Origin: Rhizophagus clarus
Lineage: Eukaryota > Glomeromycota > Glomeromycetes > Glomerales > Glomeraceae
DNA length: 64,000 bases
Direction of reading: 5' to 3'
NCBI GenBank assembly: GCA_015698045.1
Contig: BLAL01000262.1
Coordinates: 932,501 to 996,500, forward strand
Shown: in pieces, positions 47,996-61,005 of the stretch
How the letters are laid out: each line of letters opens with the position of its first letter
How positions within the stretch are numbered: the first letter of the stretch is position 1
Notes under the pieces: model-generated
Databases searched by the model: none
Told to the model about the DNA's origin: nothing
Seen by the model: the letters and a program-made list of their open reading frames with translations, nothing else
Translations under genes and position numbers: made by a program

Positions 47996-49375
47996 TGAAA
48001 AACACGTATGTTTCAATGTTTCATATATTGCGTTCTAAAGCAAGAGGACTTATTTATAACTATTTTACTTATATGTTTCCTATTTTTTTTTTAAAAAAAA
48101 TCCTTCAATAATAAAAAAAGTTTTACCTAATTCCCTTAATAGTTAGCATTAATTAATTTTTAAAAAAAGACTTCCGATTGTTAACAAGCCCCCAATAAAA
48201 AACAGTTTCAAAATTTGCGTTTCCTGGAGTCTTGTCCGCCGCTTTGTTATATAAAAATGATCAAATTATTAACGATTCCTATTATTTATTTTTCCATATG
48301 AAAAATATTCCTATAAAAAAGAATTTCCTGGAAATGTCCAGAATATTGAATATTGTGGTATTCCAGACACTTTCTGTGAGTTTCTGGACATTTCCGGATA
48401 AACGGACATTTTCAGGACATTCTCAATGATGACAATTTTCGGACATTTTTTTATAAGGATTTTTAAATTTTAAATTCACTTTAAATAATTAGGAACCACT
48501 GGAAATCAAATCCTACTTTTTAGAGTAACCTGCTATCTTGAAAACAACGATAAAAGGTACCAAAAGATCTACTGGGAGATAATATTGGGATTTCAATAAC
48601 AATTAAACAAGCTAATAAAACAAATTTGCGGCTGTACGTAAAAAATCTCAGTTGTCCTAATTTAGTATAGTAAATTTTTTAATGCCGTCATTCCGGTCAT
48701 AAATTCACGTGATACCACTTGCTTTATCATGATGTACTCATTATTTGAAACGTTACCTGCATCTTTCGTTTCTCCATTAGTATTTATTTTTTCTAAATTT
48801 ATATTTTTAAAATGCGAATAATAACAAAAGAAAATTCTGAGTAATAATACTCGTCATTGGAAATTTAAACGTTAACAATATACAATGTGAAATATTTTTA
48901 CATTCTTCTAAATAAAGCATACCTTGTTTAAAAACTATATAATAGTGCCTGCAAGTACCACTTCAATTTCGATAATACTAGAAGGTTTTAATATATGAAA
49001 ACTTATAATAACATCTGCAGTGAAAATAATAGAATACGATACAATGAGCTTAACAAAGAAGTTATTTCGAAAAAAATTATTTATGACTTTTTAAGTGTTT
49101 ATAATAACAATTAAAATATAGCAATTCTTTCAAAAAAATTTTAATAACACAATGAAATTTCTTTCTTTCTTTCTAGCTGAAAAAAAGATAAAGATTTGTT
49201 GTTTGTATTTCTCTTTACCACTTGAAATAATAACATAACGATTCGGTTAAAGGATGATCAAATACATATGACGTACTGCGGAGAAATTTTTTCTTATAAA
49301 TGAAAAAGAATACCCATCACTTTACCATTTCAATAATCTATAAATTCATGACATTCGTTTGCAAAAAATAAGACT
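47996..49375. other. Stretch upstream of the N/Q-rich gene
   Basis: Contains a cluster of GTCCAGA/GGACATTTTC motifs at 48325-48450 (same repeat family as 37977-38027) and a TCACGTGA palindrome at 48705-48712. The 65-aa ORF at 48232-48429 runs through the repeat and is unlikely to be a gene. Confidence 0.45.
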
Positions 49376-49969
49376 ATGAGTAATAACAATTATTCTCAAA
49401 ATAATTTTAGCAATAATGTCTACGAAACAGATATTACTCGTGGATTTAATAATAATTCATCGCAAATAGATAGCGTAATGAATGATACACATGTGCCAAT
49501 CGCATATAGCAATAATGCTAATAATGCTGATCAGCAACCCATTTCCGATCATAATCCTCAGCAATATGCTTTGAACAATAATTCTTATCAAAACTTTCAG
49601 CAATCCATGTCTAATGACAATGACGTTATTATTTCCCCTGATAATAATCGACAACAATATCAACAATATGACCAATTCACTTCCAATGGCATTTCCAACC
49701 ATAATAGTAATCATTATCATCAACAATATGATTCAAATAATATTATTTCTCTTCATAATTGTCATAATTGTCAGCAGCAATCCACAACATATACTTCTCC
49801 ACCTCCACAGTTTTACCCGCAGCATGATATTAATCAAAATTCATCACAAATTAGCTTTCATTTTCATTCTCCCCAAACAAATATCATTATTATACCAACA
49901 ACTAATTTGGATACTCAAAATCAGCTTCAGCAAGTTTATACTTGTTTAAATCATCGCTTTGGCAAATAA
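49376..49969 (+). CDS. Asn/Gln-rich low-complexity protein, 197 aa
   Basis: Starts at ATG 49376 (MSNNNYSQNNFSNNVYE) and ends at TAA 49967-49969. Asn makes up about 19% and Gln about 14% of residues, with many Tyr, Ser and His and few charged or hydrophobic residues until a short hydrophobic run (NIIIIPTT) near the C-terminus. It has no signal peptide or domain. This is a prion-like, intrinsically disordered composition, found in RNA-binding and transcription regulators, but function cannot be told. The region is less AT-rich than its flanks and has codon variety, which supports a real gene. The ORFs on the other frames (49457-49726 minus, 49614-49949 plus) are shadows. A tandem repeat starts 70 bp after the stop. 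Confidence 0.65.
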   Translation: MSNNNYSQNNFSNNVYETDITRGFNNNSSQIDSVMNDTHVPIAYSNNANNADQQPISDHNPQQYALNNNSYQNFQQSMSNDNDVIISPDNNRQQYQQYDQFTSNGISNHNSNHYHQQYDSNNIISLHNCHNCQQQSTTYTSPPPQFYPQHDINQNSSQISFHFHSPQTNIIIIPTTNLDTQNQLQQVYTCLNHRFGK

Positions 49970-50038
49970 TAGTACTATATGAAGTGATCGGTTGTTTTGC
50001 TTATCAACAATTTCTTGTCATAGTTTTTATATAATTAT

Positions 50039-50235
50039 ATACAATTTTATTAGATTTTATACAATTTTATTAGATTTTATACAATTTTATTAGATTTTAT
50101 ACAATTTTATTAGATTTTATACAATTTTATTAGATTTTATACAATTTTATTAGATTTTATTAGATTTTATACAATTTTATTAGATTTTATTAGATTTTAT
50201 ACAATTTTATTAGATTTTATACAATTTTATTTAGA
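50039..50235. repeat. 20-bp tandem repeat, about ten units
   Basis: ACAATTTTATTAGATTTTAT is repeated almost without change, with two units shortened to ten bases of TTAGATTTTAT type near 50161 and 50191. Flanking sequence to about 50320 shows weaker copies. It probably lies in the 3' untranslated region of the N/Q-rich gene and is likely to vary in length between strains. Confidence 0.9.
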
Positions 50236-51971
50236 TTTCATATAACTTTCATTTAAAATTTTTACAATGTTCATTTAGATTTTAAACAAACTTTTATACA
50301 GTTTTCATTAGATTTTGTACACACGCCAATACAAATGTATTTAAATAAAAATATGTAAACTGTACAATTTGTTTTTTATTTTCTTACAAGCTGTCTCTCT
50401 TCGTGTCATTATTGAGAAACCATATTTATAATGTCGGCCAACGTTAACAATTTAATTGATAAACCGAAAACACGAACACGTTGAATAAGTTGTTGTATTT
50501 TAATTGGTTAAAAAGTGTGGTGACCTATTTTTGTAATCATTTATTTTATTTAATAATATTTATAATATTTTGATTTGAGGAAGATTTATGTCAGGGTTAT
50601 AGTTAATAGTTCGATTTGGTGTCAAAATCGATTAAGGATTTATATTCATTATCGAACGTACTGTATATATGTGATGCAGTTTTTTTCGATTAGTCTGTTT
50701 ATTGATGAGTTTTATGGCGTGGTTCATTTAGATTTTTATTTATTTATTTATTTATTTATTTTTTATAAAAAAAGATTGGTATCGAGTTATTTTATGATGA
50801 ATTCATATTTTATTATTAAAACTTAAAGTTGTTGTTATTACAAATAAAAAATGTATTTACATTCTTTTTCTTCATAATAAAATAAAACTAATCTAACTAA
50901 AATATATAAGAATATAGGATAGAAAAAGTAATGATACTACGAAAAAAATAATAAAGTATATAAAAAATTATAACGAAAAGTTATGAAGAAATACTTTTTT
51001 AAAAGAAAAAGAGAAAGATTAATCGTTAATAATTTCGTTAAAATGTTTCATTTTGGCTCATATTAGGGGGTAGGTTTTGTAATGCGGATGCTAATGTATG
51101 ATTTCAGGTTTGCCTGATTGGAGATACTTGTGAAAGTTTAACGTGACCTCTTTTTGAATGTATCAGTGTACGCTTGCCGGGACTAGTTGTTTCTTGTTTC
51201 AACCATTTTAGTTACTAGAGATTAAAGTTATATCATCTAATTTTAAAATGTGTTCTCCGGAAACAGTTTCTTGTTGATAATGGAGTAAGGTCCATTAAAA
51301 TCGCTTAATAGAGTTCGTCTTATTGGCCAAATGGCTGGTATTTGGATTATGACTCATTTATAACTGAAAATCTTTCGATTCTCTTTCTCTCAGACATTCC
51401 TTCACAAGAAAATCAAAAACCAACTCACCATCGACATTTTAACTGCTTGTATGGTTTGTCCTATTACTATAACGTTTACGCTACAGCTGACATCATGTCA
51501 AAGTTGAGATTCACCATTGATAAACGTAGTGTTTACTTATTAATTTAATCGTATGTTGCGTATAGTAGTATTTTAACATGAATTTTTTAATTTAGAATCA
51601 ATTTTTTTTGAATAAATTAAGGACGTACCATATACCAACAATTGCAACCAATAAATTTACCTTTTAAATGGGAACGTTCAAATTCATAGTAATTTCTTTG
51701 TATTCTTTTGTTGACTTTTGGGTAAAGCTATGAACGTGCTCATTGGAATTAGTAAGAGGTTTTCTTATTTTATATTTAATTTTGTTTTTTTTTTGATATA
51801 ATAAAAATAATTGACTGGAAAGATTTTGTCGATTTTTTTTTTAAAAAAAAAATTTTCAGGAGAATCGGATCCTTTAAATATGTTTTTATAGAAAATATGT
51901 TACAACATATTTGTTTCAACGCAAATCACAAAGATGGATTTATACACGTAGATGGGTTATGATCAGCACGA

Positions 51972-52006
<35 letters not shown>

Positions 52007-52280
52007 AGAGAAAAATTTCTTATGTTTCATATGAGTTTAGCATGGAAAAATTTCTTTTTAAGAAACAATTTTTTAAGGGGAAAGAGGAGGGTAACTTTTT
52101 ATGCAATCAATTTAGCAAAAAAAATTATTAAGATTTTATTAATTTATTGGATTTTAGCGGAGTAGAATTTTAAATAAGGATTTTTTTATTAAATTAAAAA
52201 ATTGATATTTTTTTTTATTATTTTATTTTTTATTTTTTATTTTTATTTTTATTTTTATTTTTTTTTGATAATTTACATAT
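50236..52280. other. Gene-poor stretch
   Basis: No supported gene. A poly-T of about 33 bases lies at 51973-52005. The ORFs at 50575, 51342 and 51911 are AT-driven and unlike any family I recognise. Confidence 0.4.
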
Positions 52281-52690
52281 TAATTAGTGCGGAAAAAAAG
52301 ATTATCACGAAATATTTGTAGAATATATCTATACAAGGGATTTTATTTTTTTTTTGTGTAATATAATGTATGGTATGACGGAATGCTGCTTAAATATTTT
52401 TTTTTTCGAACGGGTTCATTCATATTTATTAAGCATGGCCTGATCTGCTTGCATTTGTTTACATCACCCGATCTCTTAGCCCAATATTTTTTTTGAGTTT
52501 TTAGGTTTTTAGGGTGAATATTTCTCGCCACTAGGACTGCTATTTTGCATATGACCAAAATTTACAACCGACCGGACATGAACAGGCCTATTAGTGCGGA
52601 AAAAAGATTATCTGTTATTACGAAATATTTGTAGGGAGATCATTTGATGTTTGATGTTTGTTTATTTTCTTTTTTTTTGTGTACTGTAAG
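52281..52690. repeat. Pair of ~80-bp direct repeats 305 bp apart
   Basis: ATTAGTGCGGAAAAAA followed by GATTATC, then ACGAAATATTTGTAG and a T-rich tail with TTTTTTTGTGTA, occurs at about 52283-52365 and again at 52589-52685. The left copy overlaps the end of a minus-strand ORF (52343-52558, with AKRSGDVNKCKQI) which may be a scrap of a mobile-element protein but is not identifiable. Confidence 0.5.
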
Positions 52691-54304
52691 TAACGGGGGT
52701 TTTTTTATTATACAATAAACATCTGCTCGTTAGAAGAGTAGGTAGGCGAGATACTCTATCTTAGATTTAAGATTCGGTGGAACATTACCAAAAAAGCAAG
52801 TGTTTTGATGATCGTTCAGCCGGGACCTTATGGGTTATATTCTAAAAAGTATAAGAAAAAAACTGTATCACCAAATTAAATGGTATAACAGATTACCGAA
52901 TAGAAAAACTTTAGCACCTGGTTTTTTTTACACTACGATGAATAATATAAATGTCGTGATTTTAAATCATGTAAATTCCGCATATTTATAGTGATACGGA
53001 ATTGTGTATTTTTTCAATATCTTATTATTTCTAAGAGGAAAAAAAAATCGTATAAAAATCTTCCTAAAAACGTATCCAACTTTTTGTAGGGTCACTTGCA
53101 ATTATTAATTTTCAATAGTTGCAAACGTATGTGAAATCATGCATCGTATAATTTCACACTTTGAAAAAATCTTAATTTTAAACTAGTTAAGGCGAAAAAA
53201 TACGGTAAGGAGTCCTATTTAATACAATTAATTAGAAATTATATGTTAGCATCAATGAATGCTCTTTTTAGAATTGATTATCTATCAATCTTGATTTGGC
53301 TATTCGCAGTAATTTTTTTTGTTTCTATATTTGTTATGAATTTGGAAATAAGTGCACAAAAGATTAGCCCAAATAGTATTATTAATCAATAGTATTAACA
53401 AATTTAGGTAAATTATTTCTTTTTTTATCACAAATATGTGTATATATATTATTATTATATGTATTTTCTTTATTATCGTGAAAACATGGGTAAAAAATCT
53501 TTTGTAAACACGAGTAATACAATAATAACCAAAAATGTTAGATAAACGGAAATAATTTTTAATTGCCATTGAAATTAACGGCGATCATGCATGTCGATCA
53601 ATCTTTTTTTACCTAAGCCACAACAAATTCGTTTTCTTTACGTTAAAAATTTTTTAAATTTTTAATATTTTTAACTAAATATCAAATTTAAAAATTTTTT
53701 CTTTTGATATGTGAGTAACAGACACTTTTGTCCAGTGTTTATAAAAGTTTTATGATAAAAAACCTGGTAATATATCCTTTAAAAAGGTTAGATCTCAACT
53801 ATTCTTTTATTTGAAAATCGCAATAAAACTCAGAGAAGAAAAATAGGAATCACAGCAAAGTTTTCGTAGTGAAAGTCGCTTTTTAACTTATTTAGTAGTG
53901 ATAAAATAGGTATTTTGAAATATTTATTGTATATTTCTCTAAAAAATTGACATATTAGAATAAGGTTTATTCTATAAAATATTTTAAATAATAATAAATT
54001 TTTATATGTTTTTCAATAATAGAGACGAAAAATATTTATTATGAAAATAATAGAGAATGTTAGCGTATAATTGTGAGATTATTTGTTTTTTATTTATGCT
54101 TTTTTTTTCAATGAAGATTGTTTAATAATTACATTTCTTTATTAAGCGTTAGATATTGCATGATATGAATTGTCGAATATTTATTTGATTAAATCAACTA
54201 TTAAGATAATTGAAAAGAGTACATTTAAATAATTTAGGTAATTAACGCAAAGAGAAATTCCGTAAATTTATTTTATTTAAATAATATAACTTATTTAACA
54301 TGTA

Positions 54305-54403
54305 ATGCCATTTGGTATAAAAACTGCACCGGCAACATTTCAAAGATTGGTGGATGAAGTATTAAAAGATTATATTGGTAAATTTGTGGTAGTATATATA
54401 TAA
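54305..54403 (+). pseudogene. Ty3/gypsy reverse-transcriptase scrap
   Basis: Reads [15 protein letters not shown] followed by [17 protein letters not shown] and a stop. It is the region just before the YxDD catalytic box of Ty3/gypsy LTR-retrotransposon reverse transcriptase; the sequence breaks exactly where the catalytic Asp pair should be. No other retrotransposon part, LTR or tail was seen around it, so this is a small orphan fragment. Confidence 0.85.
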
Positions 54404-56206
54404 ATTTATATTTTTGGCCAATATTTGTTATGAAAGATTATAATTAAAGATCATCAGATTTTGTTCTTTTTTACCTTATTTACGCGGGATATGTTTAATT
54501 TTTTTTGTAAAAATGTTTAAAACCTAACATGTTCGATTCTATATATAAAAAATTATACGATTCATGATTATTTTTTTTTGAACCGACATATTGTGATTCT
54601 TTTGAATCATCATGCGTACCTCAATCTGAGAATCCCAATAAAAAACTCGTAATTTCTGAAGAATTATTTACATTAAAATATTCAAGATATAGGTTATTAG
54701 ATTAGATTGTATAACAATTATTTAATGGTTGACTTAATTTATCAAGCATTTACTATTTGGAATACAATCTGTTAGCTGTATATTTATGCAAGCCCGATAA
54801 CTCGTGAGCTCCGCTTGGTAAATTCCGTCATATTGCAAATAATACATCAAAGAATCATCAACACAGAATAAATCAAATCAAATTAAATAACAGTTATTGG
54901 TTTATTGGTTGAGGTAAAATATTAGCCACCTAGAAACCTTGAAAGGTTGCTGTAACCAATCATATATTACGATCCTCATAGACTGACCAATAGAAATAGG
55001 TCAGCATAATGTATTATATTTAATTCGTGATCCATGGTCGACTACAAAAGATCTGCAAAAAGGGAATCTACTATACAAGAAAGTTATCAAAAAATATACT
55101 ATTTGAAACTTTTAAATATTAAAATATGTTAGTTTTATTGAACAAGTCCAGCATTATTTGCATTATTTAAGGATAGAAAACTAGATATCAGAAAAAAAAA
55201 AATACTAAATTAGCATTCGAAAACGCGTCGGCTCACGAATCACGAATTAAACTTTTTAATCTTTTTAAATAAAATTTCTTCAAATCATAGCTTGATTAAA
55301 CGTTCTATTAATGACATTTATATGTTTATTGATTCTGTTAATTTAAGCAAATTATAAAATTTGATTATTATATAATAGCTCACCGAACTTGATTATAATT
55401 TGTGCCTATTAGGATTTCAAACACATGCATGATGTTTGGTATAATACGGAAAGTATGAACCACTACTTTCGCATTTTGGGTATACTCTGAACATCCTTAA
55501 ATTCTTATTAAAAAAATATTTCTTTTGGAAGAAATTTATTCCGTGACGAAAAACAAAGTTCAAAAATCTAACCTCTGCCTATATTAACGAAAGTTTTTGG
55601 GTTAAAGAGAATTCACGCATCAAAGATCAGAAGAGTATATTATAAAGAATACTCAAACCTTCATTTTGATGATGTCCGTTCTAGCCAACAACAAGCTAAG
55701 TAGAAGTTAGCGGAATTCCATATGCTTCTCATCGCATCAGATTTCTACGGATTTAATATACGAGCGGATTTCCCACGAACTTACAGAACGTATCGCTTGG
55801 TACAAACACATCTAAGACAAAAACATGTCTATCGTTGTTGAAATGTCGCGTCCAAAATCCACCCGGATACTTAATTTGAAATCTTGGATGGGGATCGAAA
55901 ATTCTTATCTCGGTCTGACGCCATTTTACGTTTCATTCCTCTTCCGGACAACGATAATACATTCTCTACACATCACAAGCCATTTGTCCTCCAACACTTT
56001 CACGTCAATAATCACTCGCCTATCAAAAATTTATATCAAATCATTTATTTGTCTTTATTTCTATAATTAACACAATATCGAACTTTAGAAACATACGTAC
56101 TTTTAAATCTTAAAAAGTATAAACTCATAACAAGATCACTAATGAGAGCCTTTTTAAATGATTGTTCTCTAAAAATTAAAAAATATTGTTAGAATATGTT
56201 ATAATT

Positions 56207-56246
<40 letters not shown>

Positions 56247-58667
56247 TTCATACAAAATAAATAAATAAACAAACAAATTAGTCAATATAATTTACAATAT
56301 CAAAGACTTAGAAACAAACAAAAAACTATAACAAAACTTACTTGAAATTTTTACCTCTAAGAAAAACTTTCATATAATATACTTACTAGTACATTCTTTA
56401 CGTCGCAGTTACAATAAACGAATAAGTTTTAGATACATTATTATCCTAAAAATTCGAATCGGAAAGTTCCGGTACACGAAATTTAAATCGTTCCTAAACA
56501 TTTAAATCTCCCCTTAAATTTAAATTCAAATTTTCTTTAAATTCCCAAATTTTCCAGAAATTCCCAAAATTTTATTATTTTTGTTGTCAAACTTTTCACA
56601 CACTAAACAAAACAATTAAGTTGGAACGGGGTCTTATATACCTATAACAGATATTTTTCTGGAATGTTCCGGCACTGTGTACATGTTTGTCACACAAAAT
56701 TGGGAGATTTCCTTCGATGTTTAATTATTACTAAATTTACGTAGAATTATCATGAACGTAGCTCAATGACAACTTTTAATTTGCAAATTTTTGTTATGAT
56801 GTGAAATAATTTCTTGTTATACATGAATATAAACATGATAAGAGTTGATGATGCAAGTAAAAAGCGAAATAAGTGGTAGAAAGTAATTTATTTTCGGTGT
56901 AAAAATTAGTATTCATCTCTCGTTTCGGACCAGAAAATTTAATCCCTGAGCACGTTACTTTGAGTATAAATTATTAATAACTGTAACAAACCTTTATTCC
57001 TTAAAATAGATAATAAATGGTATACGAGCAATTTCTGTAGAGATTGAATGACTAAACTAAATAATGAATTACAGGTCAAATGAAATTATATCCGATCAAT
57101 TATCTACATTAGTTCCTTCAGCTTCGTACTAAATTATATAGTAGTAACTTAATTAATCAAATCATTCAAATCATTGTTATTTTTTTCGAATAGCATTGAA
57201 TTTTTTAATGGATCGGCGAATTTTTTAACCATTTCGAGAAAATAAATGAGCAAGTCATTTGACCTGGTCATTGGCGGTCATCATGTGATAATATATTATG
57301 ACGTAATTCACATATCACAATTCATTAAATTAAATATATCGGACTTAAATTTTAATGGAACGGTAAAAAAAAAACATTTAATAATGTAAATAAAACTAAA
57401 GTAAATAAAGATACTTATTATCTGGACTAATTAGTTATTGTAATATCGCTTGTGCTTGGCTTGAGGAATGTTACTTATTTATTGTACTCTGATTGCTCCA
57501 TCTTAGAAGAATATATTGGTGAGCGCACATTCATTACCAGACAGAGTTTCCAACTTTGGTCATTAACCAATATGTAAGTTTATGTGTCTTTAATAGGTTC
57601 TGGCGTACCTGGTGCATTTGGTGCATCATACAAAAAAACTTAAAAATCGCGTTCTCCTTTTTTCAGGCCAATCGAAACCTTAAGATTGATTGGATTGTCC
57701 TATATTATAAATAATCCTATTTAAGCTTTTAATGCAATAGATTAAAGTGATAAAGTATAAAATAAATAATAAGTTTAATAATTCAGATTACTAATAATAT
57801 AGTTACAACGATTAATGGATGTTATTCTTTCGAAGATAAGAAGAATATATTGCAGACATATTGTAACACGAATTTAATTTAAAATTTTAAAAGTAATTAA
57901 ATGAAATACCAATAATTAAGTTAGGAATATGAATCATCTGACAAAATTTTTCTCGATCTCAACGATTGCAAAAATGAAAGATCGTGATCCAACGTGTATA
58001 ATTTCCCCCATTTTTTGAGTTGTACTATGTAAAAATTGTTATGCATATTCACGCCAATACTTTGTTTCATGTTCTCTTTAGAGTCGAAACTCTTTTTATG
58101 CAATTAATCATATTTCAATAATTCAATAATAATTTTAATATCTTCATCGCCGATCTTCAATCAGATGCAATTCAATGATCGGCTATATGAACCTGATTTA
58201 ATTACTAATTGTACTACCATTCATTTTAAAGGAAAATTTTCTTATATCGAAATAAAAATTCATCATAATTTAATTTTATCGAAGTGGGACAAATATTCAT
58301 TTCACCACTTTTAAATTACACACATTTTGATTAAATTATTAAAAAGAAAAGTAATTGGTCTTTCTCATAATTTCATCATCGAGCCGGTTAATGTAGAAAA
58401 CACCCGGTATCGGTTCCGTGTCTTGATCCACTTTATGTTAACTTCAATTATTTCTATAACATATGAATGAATAAGATTAATATGGATTAAAAGGCGTACG
58501 TAAATCCTTACATAACTCATTTTACGTTTTATGTTAATATGTAAGTGGCTTTTTTATTTATTCTATCAAAAAGTATTTAAACCCTACCTTTTTTCCCAAG
58601 TTCGAACTTTGTAGCAATTTCGAAAATTCAAAGCTACCAATATGTAAGTTTCGGTAGTTTGTGGTTG

Positions 58668-58668
<1 letters not shown>
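54404..58668. other. Long gene-poor stretch
   Basis: Less AT-rich patches at 54780-55070 and 55600-56000 may be decayed coding DNA: at 55700-56060 open stretches shift between frames (LLIASDFYGFNIRADFPRTY, then FLSRSDAILRFIPLPDNDN) without a recognisable family. An (AT)n microsatellite lies at 56212-56243. ACCAATATGTAAGTTT occurs at both 57568 and 58636. No gene can be supported. Confidence 0.35.

Positions 58669-58669
<1 letters not shown>

Positions 58670-58724
<55 letters not shown>
58670..58724. repeat. Poly-T tract of 55 bases
   Basis: An uninterrupted run of T. It could be the complement of a retroposon tail or a slippage product; no target duplication was found beside it. Its exact length may be an assembly estimate. 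Confidence 0.9.
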
Positions 58725-58726
<2 letters not shown>

Positions 58727-59709
58727 TAATGATTTTAATTAAAAACTATTTCTCTTTTTAGGAATAATATTAACATGCACGAATGTAAATATTATTTTCG
58801 AACGCGAATCGATACTAGGTAAGTTGATACGATTTTTATATATACGTTCATTAAATTATTATATTAACTATATATAAATTCTTCAACCTCAAAAAATCAG
58901 GGCTATATTTATTTCAATATTTTACTGAAATAATAACACGTATTATTTTCGGCCTGGTTATAATTCGTGTAATCGCATTCTTATTCGTTTATCATATTTT
59001 TCATATTTTCGTAATTTATGTTTTGAAAAGCCACTTATGCTTCTAAGATATAGAAATTCCTCAGAATAAGCTTTATTTAACAATTATTAACTTTTTTCTG
59101 ATTACCTCCCTATGAAAACGTTTTATATAATATTCTATTCGTAACTTTTAACCTAGCAGTTATATTTTTCGTATATATTTATTTTCTTTTTTTTTATGGA
59201 AATAGCTTATTTATAATTGTATTTACAAATTTTTCGAATAAACTAATGATTTTATACAAATCTAATATATAAATTTATTATGGCTCATTATGACATTATT
59301 ATTATTTCGCCAAAATTTTAATTAAGAAGAATAAGTACAAGTGCCAAGATTCTGTACTACTATTTGCTATGACGTGAATTTTTAACATAATTATAAAAAA
59401 AATCTATATTTAAGCCAACCTTCCTAATTTTTTAACTTATCAGTCAAGTTTTTGTATGAAGATTAAATATTAATTTTTTATTGGTAACTTTACAGAAAAC
59501 AATGAATATAAAAGGAAATACTAAAAATCATTTTTACCCACGTACTGTGATCTTTTTTATTGTTTACCTATCACAATGATAGTTCTCTCATTCAGGATTA
59601 ATAATAAAACATTACATCGGGGATATCTATATGATAAATGATACCGATGTTTATATGTTAGATTTTTTACGCAAATTATTATATAAGACTCAGTAAGATA
59701 CCCTGACAT

Positions 59710-59860
59710 ATATTGTGTGACAGAGAGTTTTTACTAGCCGAAATAATTCAAAGTCCCAGAATAATGAAGTGGAGGGTTAAGTATGTGAAAATAGAATTTC
59801 ACACTTGGTAAAAACGGGAGGGGTTACGATTATTTTTTCGTATGATCACGTGATAGTAAA
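59710..59860. repeat. Diverged relative of the 45.1-kb MITE
   Basis: Matches the interior of 45122-45332 in order: GTGACA, TTTTTACTARCCGAAA, AAGTCCC, AATGGAGG-like wording and TATGATCACGTGATAG near the end (TCACGTGA at 59846-59853). The clear outer ends and target duplication are not preserved. Confidence 0.5.
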
Positions 59861-60094
59861 ATTTTTATGGTGACTCGTCTCTACCAAAGTCGAGTTTAAA
59901 AAATCAAACAGAATCGATTTAGACTTTAAAAAATCGTTTGTAAGTCACGTGATTTCGCAAAAAATTTTTTTTTTTTTTAATTCTGGCCCAAGCGTGGGCT
60001 GTCTTTCTCGTCTTTAAAAATTATAACTTGGTCATAGTCACCGCTGATCACTGATTATCATTTTAAATTTGTGATCATCGGATTTGATTAATTG

Positions 60095-60505
60095 GAATCG
60101 AAAATTCGAATTTTAGAATTGAAATTCGAGAAACGATTAACCGTGATTAGTCGATTCTAAAATTGATTCTAACTAGGTAACGGTTATGGGAACCGTTGTT
60201 GAGTCCGGAACGAAATCTTAGATTATGATTTTATTACATTAAGTTTCGTGTTCCAATAGTCCGGACTAATTATGCTTACACTGGAAAAGATATATATTTT
60301 GTAGATATGCTAGGTTAATCGGTTAGGAACAAACATTAAAAAATTTTATCAAGCTGCTAAGTCAAAATTCAATAAATATGATCTGTGATCCATTAGTTAA
60401 GAATCGATTCTACCAAAATCGTATTAATCAAAAATCGAATTTTAGAATCGAAATTTGAGAAACGATTAATCACGATTTGACGATTCTAAAATATATTCTA
60501 ATTAT
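60095..60505. repeat. Two ~75-bp direct repeats with internal dyad symmetry
   Basis: The wording CGAATTTTAGAATYGAAATT ... GAGAAACGATTAA ... CGATTCTAAAAT occurs at about 60101-60175 and again at 60426-60502. Each copy is itself partly palindromic (GAATTTTAGAAT against ATTCTAAAAT). They may be the two ends of an insertion of roughly 400 bp or a local duplication. Confidence 0.55.
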
Positions 60506-60934
60506 GGGAATCCATACAAAGAATCTGCAGAAAGAAAATCATGCGAAAAAATTACTTTTGAACCTTTGGAGTAAATATTATGTACATGTCAAAATATGCA
60601 GCGTTGAATGAGTACATGTAAAGAACACATTATTTAAAGGTCCTATAAAAAGTCTTTATACTAAATTTATATTTGTATGGTGGCTATCATCTATAAACGA
60701 CAATAATATTATGTGACTTCAAACTTTTATAAATTATAAATTAAATAGTAAAAAGAAGAAATTAAACCGATAAAATGATAGAGCAACATGTACTGAACAT
60801 TTCTATCGCTTTATTTTAAAGAATTAGTAAGAATTTTAATTAATATTACGGATCAAAGTTTGATAATTTTAATAAGTAACAATAATAAAAATATAAAATT
60901 TCGGAATAGTTTCATAGAATTTTTAAAATTCCAT

Positions 60935-61005
60935 GGAAATCCATAAAAATTTCCATGTAATATGGCAAAAAAAATTTTTTGCCGCTTTGCGCGGCAATTA
61001 TTATA
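60935..61005. repeat. Hairpin-forming repeats
   Basis: CCATGGAAAT...ATTTCCATG is followed by TTTTTTGCCGC TTTGC GCGGCAA, two strong inverted repeats side by side. The GC-rich second hairpin stands out from its AT-rich surroundings. Perhaps one end of a miniature transposon; no partner end was found. Confidence 0.45.

Noticed and set aside
49457..49949. Two further ORFs over the N/Q-rich gene
   Set aside because: Their Ile/Leu-rich composition is what AAT/CAA codons give when read in other frames.
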